A DNA stretch of 64,000 nucleotides from Verrucomicrobiota bacterium (GCA_003218375.1 QHNH01000018.1:1-64000), one strand, 5' to 3'; counted from the stretch's first letter, positions 37,201 to 45,407 are shown. The notes: generated from the sequence alone by a model not told the origin. Program-made: numbers and translations.

Positions 37201-38531
37201 GTGATCGGCTGTCCTGTCGCAGATGGTGTCGTGCCAAATACCTGTGAGTTGTTCGGGACGCCGTTGATATAAAGCTTCAGTGTTGTGCCATCGTAGGTCC
37301 CGGTAATGTGGGTCCAAGCGTTCAGAGGAATAGGATCCGTCGAGTCAACGGATTGGTGGCCAACAGTCGGCGCGTCGAAATTAATTTCGGCACGATTAGT
37401 ATCCGTCAAAGCCAGATCGTAGTTGGCGAGGGTGGCCTGAGCTCCTTTGTTCAGGATCCATTGAGCTGGCGCGACGGCGGTTGGATAGACCCATGCATCC
37501 ACCGTGAAGACGGTAAGATCGAGAGATGTATCTGGTTGCACTAAGACATAATTCGCCGGGTCGCCATTGAAGCTAAAGGCAGTGCCTACTTCTCCCCCGC
37601 CGTAAGCAGCCGTGCCTTGCCAAGAGCCATCATGGTGGCCCTGGATATCAGCGGCCGTGTTATCGGCCGGCCACCAGCTCACCATGCCGCCGGGCGGTGC
37701 GCTGCACACCTGACTAACGGCAAAGGCCAGGCCGCGGTTACGAGCCGCGATCATGCCACTAACCGGCAACTGATCGGCCATGGCGCCGACGAAGGTCCTG
37801 GTGCCCGTAGCAATGTCCACCGTATAAAGATCCGAATTATAATCCGACCCGAACAAGTTTCCGGTACCTGGCGAGTAGCCCATCGCGAAGCACTCAGGAA
37901 CGGAAGCCGAATTGATCGGCGTCACGGTTTGAGTATCGACGTTAATACTCTCGAAGACAGCGGGGGAAGCACCGGGAGTGCCACCGGCCGAATGGTAGAG
38001 AAGTCCGTTAGGGTGAAAGACTATCGTTTCGCCACCATCCCCATTTACCAAAGCAAAGAGGAGGGTCTCCTCGGCCGTGGTCGTATTAATCGTAAAAAGG
38101 CTCTTTGGATTGGTTCCTAGCGTGCCGCTCGCCGCATAGAGTGTCCCGCTCGCGCGGAAAGCCAAAGAAGCGATTTGCTCGGTGAACGCCCCAATATCCG
38201 TGCATACGCCGGTAGTCGGATTTATCGTTACGAGGCGGCGCGGTCCGTTCGGATCTTGGGTTTGAAGGACCGCGAACAAAACGCCGTCACTGGGCCGCGC
38301 CACAAGGGATTGAACCCTGCCCACCGTGTATCCTGCGAGCGTTACCTGCACCAGATTCGACAGATTGCCGGTGGCAGGATCGATCTGATAAATTAGGTTA
38401 TTCTCTGGAATACCTGTTCCGTTGGAGATGCCATACAGCATTTCCGCCGCCGGAAGGGTCGCCGACGAAAAGATCGTCACGCCGGCAATTAAGAAACCGA
38501 TTACCGCGCGCTTCAGGCTCGAGGGACTCAT
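31248..38531 (-). CDS. Giant surface protein: LamG, Calx-beta, beta-helix and tandem C-terminal modules
   Basis: A 2,427-aa exported protein. The start is ATG 38531 (MSPSSLKRAVIGFLIAGVTI), which opens a signal peptide; the frame extends to 38564 without one. Order, by approximate residue: a beta-propeller-like region (~30-280), two concanavalin/LamG domains (~285-485, ~490-712; NGLIDEVEVFDHAL in the first), six Calx-beta repeats (~715-1415, each ending in TNDD or TDDD), a right-handed beta-helix of the CSLRNAI type (~1417-1865), two more Calx-beta repeats (~1870-2108), a Thr-Ala-Pro linker (~2109-2167) and two ~125-aa C-terminal modules ending VEIYNLK. Calx-beta domains bind calcium, so adhesion or surface structure is likely. 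A paralogue with one Calx-beta domain and the same modules is next door at 38707. Confidence 0.85.
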   Translation of the reverse strand: MSPSSLKRAVIGFLIAGVTIFSSATLPAAEMLYGISNGTGIPENNLIYQIDPATGNLSNLVQVTLAGYTVGRVQSLVARPSDGVLFAVLQTQDPNGPRRLVTINPTTGVCTDIGAFTEQIASLAFRASGTLYAASGTLGTNPKSLFTINTTTAEETLLFALVNGDGGETIVFHPNGLLYHSAGGTPGASPAVFESINVDTQTVTPINSASVPECFAMGYSPGTGNLFGSDYNSDLYTVDIATGTRTFVGAMADQLPVSGMIAARNRGLAFAVSQVCSAPPGGMVSWWPADNTAADIQGHHDGSWQGTAAYGGGEVGTAFSFNGDPANYVLVQPDTSLDLTVFTVDAWVYPTAVAPAQWILNKGAQATLANYDLALTDTNRAEINFDAPTVGHQSVDSTDPIPLNAWTHITGTYDGTTLKLYINGVPNNSQVFGTTPSATGQPITIGVRNVSPVQYPFNGLIDEVEVFDHALTDAQVLAIYNAGTAGKCRSCATPPLNMLAWWPGDANASDLQGNHNGTLMNGATFGTGEVSQAFSLDGVDDYVDVGDVDLPATFTIDAWVDPTTVTSDPNSHTIISKTDNALFSYYLAIGDGFLFLRVEDSIGNATVYRTLDAVVPAGVWSHVGVTYDGSAGAGEKIKFYINGINDTAIPIGGNDSGGTPRNSSVPAAIGRVGSFAGAYFSGLIDEVELFSRVLSLGEIQAIYDAGSFGKCKPPPVVQFSSGTYTVSEGDGNATLTVTRTGDLSGTSTVQYATANGSANAGSDYTTTSGTLTFAPGVVSQDILVPITDDSTYEASEDFTVTLSAPSTGTTIGTPDSATVTITDDDPVPTISIDDVAHAEGNSGTTSYDFTVSLSNPSSQTITVDYATADGSATEPSDYTAISTTQLTFAPGETSKPVTVLVNGDTVNEPDETFTVHLSNASAGATISDADGTGTITNDDDAPVLTIDDVTKAEGNAGTTSFTFTVTKTGATELPSSVNFQTNDGTATTADNDYQATNGTLNFGPADTTMQITVFVNGDTVIEPDETFTVDLSGASGATIGDSSGLGTIVNDDTDVSVAVSSPSSVPEDGAQNLTYTFTRNPQTSGDLTVNFSVSGTATFGSDYTQTGAASFTPTSGTITIPDGQTTATITVDPTADNVAEPDETVTLTVTSGTGYNVGTPSAATGTILNDDTSVTVTVSPTSVAEDGTANLVYTFTRNPVLSGPLTTAFSVGGTATYNNDYTVTGADSFSSSSGTVTFADGINTATVTVDPTADNVYELDETVILTVGSGSGYSAGTPGAATGTITNDDPAPTLSIGDRIAFEGNTGTTNFVFTVTKSGSTEVPVTVNFATADGTTNPATGGASCGPGVDYVSQSGGILTFPATGAGSTSQTITVAVCGETVVEPNETFFVELSGETNATILDGEGRGTIQNDDAPPPLVPINTTDDTDPTGFCTVAHCSLRNAINSANASSGAVSITFGIPANDPRHFYYADDHVAGQVTLANVTATTASSDAAIPDIDPDFPHSWWSILPTSALPAITQTVTIDGYSQTGATANTVAAMDNAVLKIEVDGASAGASSTGLTINAATSNVKGLVVNRFTSHGLSVSGGNATITGNFIGTDVSGTRDLGNTGHGVAYSGFSGTIGGSTPADVNLISGNEGDGLAFSNSNSDLVLGNFIGTAANGTSAMGNTGNGISFTGSGSVFNTIGGTQSADRNVIAFNGGDGVQLTTTAGVSNAIRGNSIFSNGTTSSHLGIDLGPDGVTPNDNKDPDSGPNGLQNFPVITSALVTGSTKTVTGTLNSIAGEAFDIDFYASASCDASGNGEGQTYLGSLTTSATDTNGNVLFTFHPDATHAAGMTAGKVITAAATSTGAFFDTSEFSACFAVTDGSAGAGDIQFTSATYTIGEAGGTAAITVSRVGGSNGSVTANFSTSNGTATAPGDYTAVTNLPITYIEGETGTKTVNVTINNDNIYEANETVNLTLSATQINSPDTIAAAPDQAVNPHAAVLTIVDNDSPPSFSVDDVSHNEGNSGTTAYVFTVTKTGATELSASLNYSTVNGTATAPSDFTAISSASLIFQAADTTKQFTVLVNGDTTVEPDETFTVHLSNALNATISDADGTGTILNDDVTPTPTPSPTPTATATATATPTATATATPTATATATPTATATATPTATATATPTATPTATPARALNISTRLRVDTGDNAMIAGFIITGNSNKAVVLRGIGPSLAAFGLTGLLLDPVVELHGPNGSLITMNDNWKDTQRSLIEGGPFQPSDDRESVILATLSPAAYTAILTGKNNTTGVGLVEVYDNNQGSDSQLAQISTRGFVQTGNNVMIGGFILGGSQNNTRVALRGIGPSLSQFGLNNVLADPTLELHNANGTTLVANDNWTDDPVSAALLTANGLALQNSKESGIFTSLPPGQFTAILAGKNGGVGIGLVEIYNLK
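32030..32205. repeat. Low-complexity tandem repeat encoding a (Thr-Ala)n-Pro linker
   Basis: Short units such as GGTGTGGCCGTGGC and GTCGCAGTTGG repeat through this stretch inside the giant gene and encode a TATATATPT-type linker between the last Calx-beta domain and the C-terminal modules. Slippage here would change linker length in frame or cause frameshifts. Confidence 0.8.
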
Positions 38532-38706
38532 AGTCTTCAGGCGATTGCGCTCCGCGACCTCCAACGGAGGTTCAGGCCGCTGCGGGGCGGAAAATGCGTT
38601 GATGTCGAATGACGTAATCGTCGCCGCTTTTACTCAAAGCGCGGGAACCGCGTCAAGATTTATCGCGCTACGTTACCAAATTACGGTGGCCGCAAAGGGG
38701 TTGCGT

Positions 38707-39936
38707 TTATTTTAGATTGTAAACTTCGATCAGTCCGATACCGGTCCCGCCGTTTTTGCCGGTCAGGATCGCGGTGAATTGTCCCGGTGGCAACAGAACG
38801 AAGAGACCGGATTCCTTCGCGTTCGGCAACGCGAGTCCATGCGCCGAAAGCTGACCAGCCGATGTCGAATCACTTTGCCAATCGTCGTTGGAAGCGAGGA
38901 TGCTGCCATTGGAAGTGTGCAATTCGAGAACTGGATCCGGCAGACAGTTAGTCAGGCCGGAATTAGTCAGCGACGGCCCGAGGCCGCGGAGCGCCACCTG
39001 AACCGTCGCGGGCTCGTGGCCCAGGGTGAATCCGCCAATCATCACGTTGTTCCCGCTGCCCACGTCGCCGCGAGTGCTGATATTGGCCAGCTCCGAATCG
39101 GTTGTCGGATTGTAATCGTAAACTTCGACAAGACCTATGCCCGTGGTCTGGCCTTTTCCAGTCACACTCGCGGTGTATGCGCCCGGCGAAAGCGGCAGGA
39201 TCATCGCGGCTTCCCGATCGTCCTTCGGTTGGTAGATGCTGCCTTCAATGTAGAAACGTTGGGAGGGACTGTCTTTCCAGTCATCGCTCTGCATGATCAA
39301 CGTCCCGTCCGCTCCGCGCAGTTGCAGGACAGGATCGAGCAGGACTTGGGCGGACGGTATTCCCGCTTGTGCGAGTGACGGGCCCAGGGCCCGCACCACC
39401 ACCGCCTTGGAGTTGTTTCCGGTAATGATGAAACCGGCGATCAACGCGCGGTCGCCGGTCTGGACTTTAGCACGCGTGGAAATATTCAGCGCGCGTGCCG
39501 GCGGCTCCGGGCCTTGCGGATCGTCGTCGATGATAGTGACAGTCGCCGTGTCCGGCATCCCGACGGTGGCATTCGAAACCACTGTGAAGAAAACCTGGAA
39601 GGTCTCATCCGGCTCGCGATAGCCGTCATTCTTCAGAGCGATTTGAATACTCTTCCTGGTTTCCCCCGGTTGGAACGTCACGCTCGCGGTGAGATCGTCG
39701 CCGGTGAAAGTGTAATCGGACGGAGCCGTCGCCGTCCCGTCGCGCGTCTTGTAGTATGCGGTCACGGGCATGTTGGTGGCGCCCATCTTGGTAATGGTCA
39801 GATTCGCCACACCGGCGCCTTCGACCGCACTGTAATTTGCCGAGCTGAATTGTACCGTCGGCGATGAGCTCTGTGCTTCGATCCAGGCACGGATGGCCAA
39901 GAAGAAAACAAGAACGCCTAACAAGCGCTTCTTCAT
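38707..39936 (-). CDS. Exported Calx-beta protein with the same tandem C-terminal modules
   Basis: A 409-aa protein: signal peptide (MKKRLLGVLVFFLAIRAWIE), one Calx-beta domain (~25-140, VEGAGVANLTITKMG to TVTIIDDD), a short Pro linker, then two copies of the ~125-aa module (~150-409) that also ends the giant protein and the 2570-5050 protein (TGDRALIAGFIITGNNSKA; NNVMIGGFTLG; GIGLIEVYNLK at the terminus). It looks like a short form of the giant protein and is separated from it by 175 bp. Surface location is inferred; function unknown. Confidence 0.8.
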   Translation of the reverse strand: MKKRLLGVLVFFLAIRAWIEAQSSSPTVQFSSANYSAVEGAGVANLTITKMGATNMPVTAYYKTRDGTATAPSDYTFTGDDLTASVTFQPGETRKSIQIALKNDGYREPDETFQVFFTVVSNATVGMPDTATVTIIDDDPQGPEPPARALNISTRAKVQTGDRALIAGFIITGNNSKAVVVRALGPSLAQAGIPSAQVLLDPVLQLRGADGTLIMQSDDWKDSPSQRFYIEGSIYQPKDDREAAMILPLSPGAYTASVTGKGQTTGIGLVEVYDYNPTTDSELANISTRGDVGSGNNVMIGGFTLGHEPATVQVALRGLGPSLTNSGLTNCLPDPVLELHTSNGSILASNDDWQSDSTSAGQLSAHGLALPNAKESGLFVLLPPGQFTAILTGKNGGTGIGLIEVYNLK

Positions 39937-40032
39937 TGGGTGGACCGGGTCCGGGTTGCGCGGATGTACGGTACCTAGCGCGCCCGAAGGTTGATGTCGA
40001 GCCTAATCCCTCAATGCGGGGAGCGTCGCCTC

Positions 40033-42027
40033 TTAGGCCGCTGCTTCTTCGGTCTTCAACGCGTTGCCCAACGCTTCTTCGATCACCCGGAAGAATTCCG
40101 CGATGTCGATAGGCTTCGTCAAATAGGCGCGCGCGCCTGCGGAAAGGAGTCGTTTGATCTGGGGCGAGGTCGCATCGGCGCTGATGATGACGACCGGAAT
40201 TTCTCGCGTGAGCTGGTCCGCTTTCAATTGCGCCAGGACCTGCCAGCCCGGCATGTCGGGCAAATGGAGGTCGAGCAGAATCAGATCCGGCGCATGCTGC
40301 CGTGCTAGTTCCAGACCGACGCGGCCTTGCATGGCCGTCATTAACTCGAGCGCGGGACGTTCCGCGAGCATTTGATCGACGAGGGTCACGTTCGAGAAAT
40401 TGTCTTCTATATAGAGAATGCGGCGGGATTCTTCGGCGAGCTGCGCTGCGGAAGCGGATTCGCTGCGTGAATCTGCCAGAGTTTGGAGCGGAGATTTCGA
40501 TTGCGGAAGATCCAGCCAAAAAGTGCTTCCGTTTCCCAGCGTGCTATTGACGCCGATCGATCCATTCATCGCCTGGACGAGACGCTGGCAGAGGGCGAGG
40601 CCGAGTCCCGTTCCTTCCACCGCCGATTGTTCCGCGCCGAGGCGATCGAAGGGCGTAAAGAGGCGCGCCAATTTCTCCACGGGAATTCCGGCGCCAGTAT
40701 CGCGCACGGAAATTCGAGTCACGTCCTCGCCCGAATGGGCAAACGAAACCGTCACGCTGCCTTTGACCGCAGTGTATTTGACTGCGTTAGAAAGCAGATT
40801 CAGCAACACCTGTTTCAGCCGCTGGCGATCCGCCAGAACATAAGTGGTGGTATCGAGGGAACAACTGGCCGCGAGCGCGATAGTGCGTTCGGCGGCAAGC
40901 GGGCGCATGAGATCGAGCGCTTCGCCGATTGCTTCCTCGAGGCAGACGGGTTCGACCGAGAGCTGCAAAGTTCCCGCCTCGATCCGGCTGATGTCGAGCA
41001 CTTCGTTGATCAGATTCAAGAGATGGCGGCCGGCGCTCAGGATATAGCGAATGCGTGGCCGCTGCGTTTCCGTCGGCGACTGGCGATCGAGTAACTGGCC
41101 GAAACCGAGAATGGAATTTAGCGGGGTCCGCAATTCGTGGCTCATCCGCGAGAGAAAATCGCTCTTGGCGTGGTTCGCCCGGTCGGCTTCTTCCTTCGCT
41201 TCGCGCAAAGCTTTCTCGATTCGCGCCCGATCGGTGACATCGTGCGCCACGCAAAACATGATCCGATCTTTGGCAGACCAGGTAGCCGACCAGAGGACAT
41301 CGACCAGCGTCCCATCCTTGCGGACGTAACGATTGACGAAGTCAGTGACTTTGCCGCTGGCCAGGAGGCCTTTGGCAGCGGCTTCGGTTTTCGGCCGATC
41401 TTCCTCGAAAACAAGGTCAACATAAGGGCGGCCCACTAGCTCGTCGGCTTTGTAACCCCAGAGTTCCTCGCACGCGGCGTTTATGCTTAGGAAGCAGCCG
41501 TGCTCGTCAATCGTGCAGATGACGTCCTGCGAATTGTCCATGATAAGCTGGTTCGCATCGAGGGCCGCTTGCAGCTCGCGCCGGCTTTCTTCGAGCGCGG
41601 CCTCGCTGGCTTTGCGCTCGGAAATGTCTTCTACCATCAAGAGAAAATGTTGCGGCTCGCCCTGCTCGTCCCGGATGATGCTCGCGGTGCGGCTCACCCA
41701 AAGGATTGCCCCGTTCTTGTGGATGTAACGCTTGTCGCCGGTGGAGCGCGCCGTTCCGTGCAAGAGGCTCTGGGCCAATTGCCGGCCGGTCTCGATGTCA
41801 TCGGCGAAAGTGATGTCCTCGGCGGTGCGCTGGCGGAGTTCTTCGTTGGAGTAACCCACCATCCTGCAGAACGAGGCGTTGACGCGCAGAAAGCGTTCGT
41901 CCAGGGCGAGGAGGGCCATGCCGATCGGCGCGCCCTCAAAGAGTTCGCGAAAAATCGCGTCGTCCGGCGCCAGCTCTACTGGATCGCTAAGGTTGGGTAG
42001 TGCGGTCGCGGGCGGAGATTGGTTCAT
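40033..42027 (-). CDS. Hybrid sensor histidine kinase (PAS-PAS-HisKA-HATPase-REC)
   Basis: A 664-aa cytoplasmic sensor without membrane segments. Two PAS domains (~25-140, FRELFEGAPIGMALLA; ~160-265, IMDNSQDVICTIDEHG) come first. The dimerisation/phosphoacceptor domain has SDFLSRMSHELRTPLN (His near residue 296), and the ATPase part has NLLSNAVKYT, RDTGAGIP and GTGLGLALCQ. A receiver domain (~545-660, ILYIEDNFSNV, LILLDLHLPDMPGW, TKPIDIAEF) ends the protein, so phosphate can move His to Asp internally and must leave through an external phosphotransfer protein. No response regulator is adjacent. The ligand of the PAS domains is unknown. Confidence 0.93.
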   Translation of the reverse strand: MNQSPPATALPNLSDPVELAPDDAIFRELFEGAPIGMALLALDERFLRVNASFCRMVGYSNEELRQRTAEDITFADDIETGRQLAQSLLHGTARSTGDKRYIHKNGAILWVSRTASIIRDEQGEPQHFLLMVEDISERKASEAALEESRRELQAALDANQLIMDNSQDVICTIDEHGCFLSINAACEELWGYKADELVGRPYVDLVFEEDRPKTEAAAKGLLASGKVTDFVNRYVRKDGTLVDVLWSATWSAKDRIMFCVAHDVTDRARIEKALREAKEEADRANHAKSDFLSRMSHELRTPLNSILGFGQLLDRQSPTETQRPRIRYILSAGRHLLNLINEVLDISRIEAGTLQLSVEPVCLEEAIGEALDLMRPLAAERTIALAASCSLDTTTYVLADRQRLKQVLLNLLSNAVKYTAVKGSVTVSFAHSGEDVTRISVRDTGAGIPVEKLARLFTPFDRLGAEQSAVEGTGLGLALCQRLVQAMNGSIGVNSTLGNGSTFWLDLPQSKSPLQTLADSRSESASAAQLAEESRRILYIEDNFSNVTLVDQMLAERPALELMTAMQGRVGLELARQHAPDLILLDLHLPDMPGWQVLAQLKADQLTREIPVVIISADATSPQIKRLLSAGARAYLTKPIDIAEFFRVIEEALGNALKTEEAAA

Positions 42028-42473
42028 GCAGAGCGGAGCAGGGAAGTTTTGCCATGTGTGGATGGTTCAACGTGTTTCTCCGCATCTTGCTTAGCAGGCT
42101 CCGTTCCAGCCGCGAGGCCTGCGTCGCCTGTCCGCATTCGCGCGTTGTCCGCCAGCGCCAAAGGCGCGCTCTCATCCCAGCCTGGGGCAGCGCCCCAGGA
42201 TTTCCGTCGGATGGATGAATAAGCGCTGAAAACGCGTTTCAACGCCCGAACCACGTGGCATCCTTGCATCATCTCGCCCTGAATCGCGCTTTCAGCGCTG
42301 GTCGTTTGGCGTTGCACAGGGACCTGGGGCGTTGCCCCAGGGCTACCGATGATTGCCGCGCCTGTGGCGCTAAGCACGCTGTTCCGCCTCTTGCGCTCGC
42401 TCTCAGTGTTGCTTTAATGGACTCTTCGCTTCAAGGCCCCGAAGCGTTTCACCAAATCATCTGTTTCATACTT
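42028..42473. other. Intergenic region of 446 bp without a convincing gene
   Basis: The divergent spacer between the histidine kinase and the peptidase holds only the palindromic element at 42181-42341 and a GCGCCAAAGGCGC palindrome just before it. Frames crossing it are Arg/Ala-rich and show no motif, so I see no gene here. The promoters of both neighbours should lie in it but I cannot point to them. Confidence 0.7.
42181..42341. repeat. Composite palindrome (REP family C pair)
   Basis: Two hairpins of form CCTGGGGC-NNN-GCCCCAGG (42181-42199 and 42323-42341) enclose an inner inverted pair, AGCGCTGAAAACGCG (42222-42236) and CGCGCTTTCAGCGCT (42285-42299). The whole 161-bp block is therefore a large imperfect palindrome, the layout of paired REP units. 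No other copy was found in this window. Confidence 0.6.
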
Positions 42474-44714
42474 ATGCATCATCGCCATCCATCGTCCGCA
42501 TCGGGGTTCTTTCGAACCGCCACCGTCACTTGCGTCATCACGCTTCTGCTCGGCGTTGCGCTCATAACGCCTTGTCGCGCCGCCCAGCCCTCGCCATCGT
42601 CATCCCCAAATCCGACGAAAAAACCAGCCGACGTGACCGCCAACCCGCTTCTGACCGAGAGCACGCTTCCTTACAAGCTGCCACCGTTCGACAAGATCAA
42701 GGACGAGCATTTCAAGCCGGCCTTGGAGCAGGGGATCGTCGCGGAAGAAAAAGAGGCCGACGCGATCGCGAAGAAGACCGAGAAGCCGACCTTCGAGAAC
42801 ACCGTCGTCGCCCTGGAGAAATCCGGGCTGTTGCTCGGCCGCGCCCGCCGGGTTTTTTCAAACTTCGGCGCGTGCAACACGAACCCGGCCATCCAGGCGC
42901 TCGAGAAAGAAATGGCGCCGAAGTTTTCCGCGCACAACGACGCGATCCATCTCAATGGCGCGCTCTTCGCCCGGATCGAAGCGCTCTATGACGCACGCGC
43001 GTCGAGCAATCTCGACCCGGAATCGAAGTGGCTCCTCGAGCGTTACTACAAGGATTTTGTCCGGGCCGGCGCGAAACTCTCGGAGCCTGACAAGACGAAG
43101 CTGAAAGCGATCAACGCCGAGCTTGCAAAGCTGCAAACCGATTTCGAGCAGAATGTCCTGAAGGAAAAGAACGCGTCGTCGATCGTAGTCGAAAAACGCG
43201 AGGACCTCGCCGGATTGTCCGATAACGAAATCGCTGCGGCAGCCAAGGCCGCGAAGGACGATGGCAAAGAAGGCAAGTTCGTCATCCGATTACTAAACAC
43301 CACGGGGCAGCCATCGCTCACCTCGCTCCAGGATCGGGCGCTCCGCGAAAAGATCACGCAGGTTTCGCTGGCGCGGAATAGCCACGGCGGCGAATTCGAC
43401 AACAAGGAAGTAGTCAGCCGCACGGCGAAATTGCGCGCGGAACGGGCGACGCTGCTCGGCTACGCGAACCACGCGGCTTACCAGCTCGAAGATCAAACGG
43501 CGAAAGATGTGCCGACGGTGAACAAGCTTCTGGCGGATCTCGCGCCAGCCGCGGTGGCGAACGCGCGCAAGGAAGGCGCCGACATGCAGCAGATCATCAA
43601 TCAGGAGAATGGCGGCTTCGAGCTGGCGGCCTGCGATTGGGATTTCTATTCCGAGAAGGTGCGCAAGGCGCGGTATGCCTTCGACGAATCGCAGCTCAAG
43701 CCGTACTACGAGTTGAACCATGTCCTGACCGATGGCGTCTTCTTCGCGGCGACGAAACTCTACGGCATCACTTTCAAGGAACGGAAGGATCTGCCGGTCT
43801 ATTTGCCCGAAGTCAGGATCTGGGAAGTCACCGACAAAGACGGCAAACCGCTCGCGCTTTTTATCGGCGACTATTATGCGCGTCCGTCGAAACACGGCGG
43901 CGCCTGGATGAATCAATACGTCGGGCAGAGCGGACTGCTGGGAACCAAGCCCGTGGTCGCGAATCATCTCAATATTCCCAAGCCGCCCGCGGGCGAGCCG
44001 ACGCTGTTGACCTTCGACGAAGTGCGGACCGCGTTTCACGAATTCGGGCACGCACTCCACGGAATGTTTTCAAACGTGAAATATCCGCGTTTCAGCGGCA
44101 CGAGTGTGCCGCGGGATTTCGTGGAGTATCCGTCGCAGGTGAACGAGATGTGGGCGACCTGGCCGGAAATCCTGAAGAACTACGCCAAGCACTATAAGAC
44201 CGGCGCACCGATGCCGCAGGAGTTGCTCGATAAGGTGCTGGCCGCGGAACAATTCAACCAGGGCTTCAAAACGACGGAATACCTCGCGGCTTCATTGCTC
44301 GACCAGGCCTGGCATCAACTGGCACCGGACCAGGTTCCGACAGACACGCTCGCGTTCGAAACTGACGCGCTGAAGAAGGCGGGCATGGATTATCCGCCGG
44401 TCCCGCCGCGTTATCGTTCGACTTACTTCTCGCACGCTTTCGCGGGCGGCTATTCCGCGGGCTACTACTCCTATCTTTGGAGTGAAGTGCTCGACGCCGA
44501 CAGCGTGGAATGGATGAAGCAGCACGGCGGCTTGAAGCGCGAGAACGGCGATCACTTCCGTGAAACGCTTCTTTCCCGTGGCGGCAGCGACGACGCGATG
44601 AAGTTATTTAAGAACTTCACCGGCGGCGATCCCGATGTCACCCCGCTGCTGAAGCGCCGCGGCCTGACGAAGACCGCGCCTGCCGAAGCGCCGGCGCCTC
44701 CGCCGCAGAAATAA
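42474..44714 (+). CDS. M3-family zinc metallopeptidase (oligopeptidase A / Dcp-like), exported
   Basis: A 746-aa thimet-type oligopeptidase. The zinc motif HEFGH is in RTAFHEFGHALHGMFSNV, and the third ligand Glu is expected in VEYPSQVNEMW, 25-30 residues later, as in the family. ATG 42474 (MHHRHPSSASGFFRT) opens a signal peptide (TCVITLLLGVALITPC, then a Ser/Pro stretch), so the enzyme is probably periplasmic and cuts short peptides. In-frame starts at 42417 and 42255 are possible but less convincing; none has a clear ribosome-binding site. The C-terminal end is Ala/Pro-rich. Confidence 0.9.
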   Translation: MHHRHPSSASGFFRTATVTCVITLLLGVALITPCRAAQPSPSSSPNPTKKPADVTANPLLTESTLPYKLPPFDKIKDEHFKPALEQGIVAEEKEADAIAKKTEKPTFENTVVALEKSGLLLGRARRVFSNFGACNTNPAIQALEKEMAPKFSAHNDAIHLNGALFARIEALYDARASSNLDPESKWLLERYYKDFVRAGAKLSEPDKTKLKAINAELAKLQTDFEQNVLKEKNASSIVVEKREDLAGLSDNEIAAAAKAAKDDGKEGKFVIRLLNTTGQPSLTSLQDRALREKITQVSLARNSHGGEFDNKEVVSRTAKLRAERATLLGYANHAAYQLEDQTAKDVPTVNKLLADLAPAAVANARKEGADMQQIINQENGGFELAACDWDFYSEKVRKARYAFDESQLKPYYELNHVLTDGVFFAATKLYGITFKERKDLPVYLPEVRIWEVTDKDGKPLALFIGDYYARPSKHGGAWMNQYVGQSGLLGTKPVVANHLNIPKPPAGEPTLLTFDEVRTAFHEFGHALHGMFSNVKYPRFSGTSVPRDFVEYPSQVNEMWATWPEILKNYAKHYKTGAPMPQELLDKVLAAEQFNQGFKTTEYLAASLLDQAWHQLAPDQVPTDTLAFETDALKKAGMDYPPVPPRYRSTYFSHAFAGGYSAGYYSYLWSEVLDADSVEWMKQHGGLKRENGDHFRETLLSRGGSDDAMKLFKNFTGGDPDVTPLLKRRGLTKTAPAEAPAPPPQK

Positions 44715-44717
44715 GAC

Positions 44718-44810
44718 AGGTAGGGACGCTTTTCCGAAGCGTCCGACTATCTTTAATTTTCGCGCTGATCCAGGAGAAGTCGGACGCTTCGGAAAAGCGT
44801 CCCTACCTGG
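44718..44810. repeat. Perfect 31-bp inverted repeat (REP pair)
   Basis: The arms at 44718-44748 and 44780-44810 are exact inverted copies over 31 bp with a 31-nt centre. Each arm also folds on itself (GGACGCTT with AAGCGTCC). The right arm carries the stop codon of the Coq4-motif gene. The GTAGGGACGC start matches the hairpin at 309-336. Confidence 0.8.
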
Positions 44811-45402
44811 GGATCAGGAGCGTCAGTCCCTTAAGGAAAACGATCAGTCCGAAAATGAGCCACGCCGCGTGATAGCTGACCGCGATGAAACACCACCAGG
44901 CGAACGCGATCTTGTCACGCGGGCTGACCTCAGGATCGGCGCGGTCGATTCGTAGTCGGCCGCGCAGCCAACCTACCGTCTTGGTCCTGAGTTCCGTTTC
45001 GGGAAATCCTTCGCGGTAAAGATTGGCGGCGCGCCGGCCGCGCACGAAAGCGTGATAAAGGCGTCGGGGAAAGAGCGCCATTCCCACGGCGAATGCGCCG
45101 AGGTTTAACAGCCATGCCCAGGGATGGGGCCCGCAACCGCTGGCTATTTCCCAGCCGGCGATCTCCACTTCACCGGGCCAATCCGTTTTGTATTCCAGCG
45201 CGAGATGGTGGAGGTCGTGAAGTTTCGCCGACTTAACGCGACTGGCGGTGTTTGGGAAATAAACCGGGAACGGCTTCATTTCGATCCGCACCCAGCGCGC
45301 GCTGTAACCGCCATCAGATCCTAATCCGGAGCGCGCGAAGAAAAGCGCGCGCGCTTCCTCCAGCGTCATCGTGTCTGGATAGCTCTTTGCGTCCGCGAAC
45401 AT
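44803..45402 (-). CDS. Membrane protein with a Coq4-type zinc motif
   Basis: A 199-aa protein. The stretch KLHDLHHLALEYKTDWPGEV contains HDxxH followed by 11 residues and Glu, the HDxxH-(x11)-E signature of Coq4 proteins, which act in ubiquinone biosynthesis and bind zinc. Two hydrophobic segments (WAWLLNLGAFAVGMALF; FAWWCFIAVSYHAAWLIFGLIVFL) suggest membrane attachment. Length is similar to Coq4. No other ubiquinone gene is nearby. It is the last gene of the 49080-44803 operon (5-nt gap to the esterase) and its C-terminus (IPR and stop) lies in a palindromic repeat. Assignment to the Coq4 family is based on the motif alone. Confidence 0.5.
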   Translation of the reverse strand: MFADAKSYPDTMTLEEARALFFARSGLGSDGGYSARWVRIEMKPFPVYFPNTASRVKSAKLHDLHHLALEYKTDWPGEVEIAGWEIASGCGPHPWAWLLNLGAFAVGMALFPRRLYHAFVRGRRAANLYREGFPETELRTKTVGWLRGRLRIDRADPEVSPRDKIAFAWWCFIAVSYHAAWLIFGLIVFLKGLTLLIPR

Positions 45403-45407
45403 CGCAG

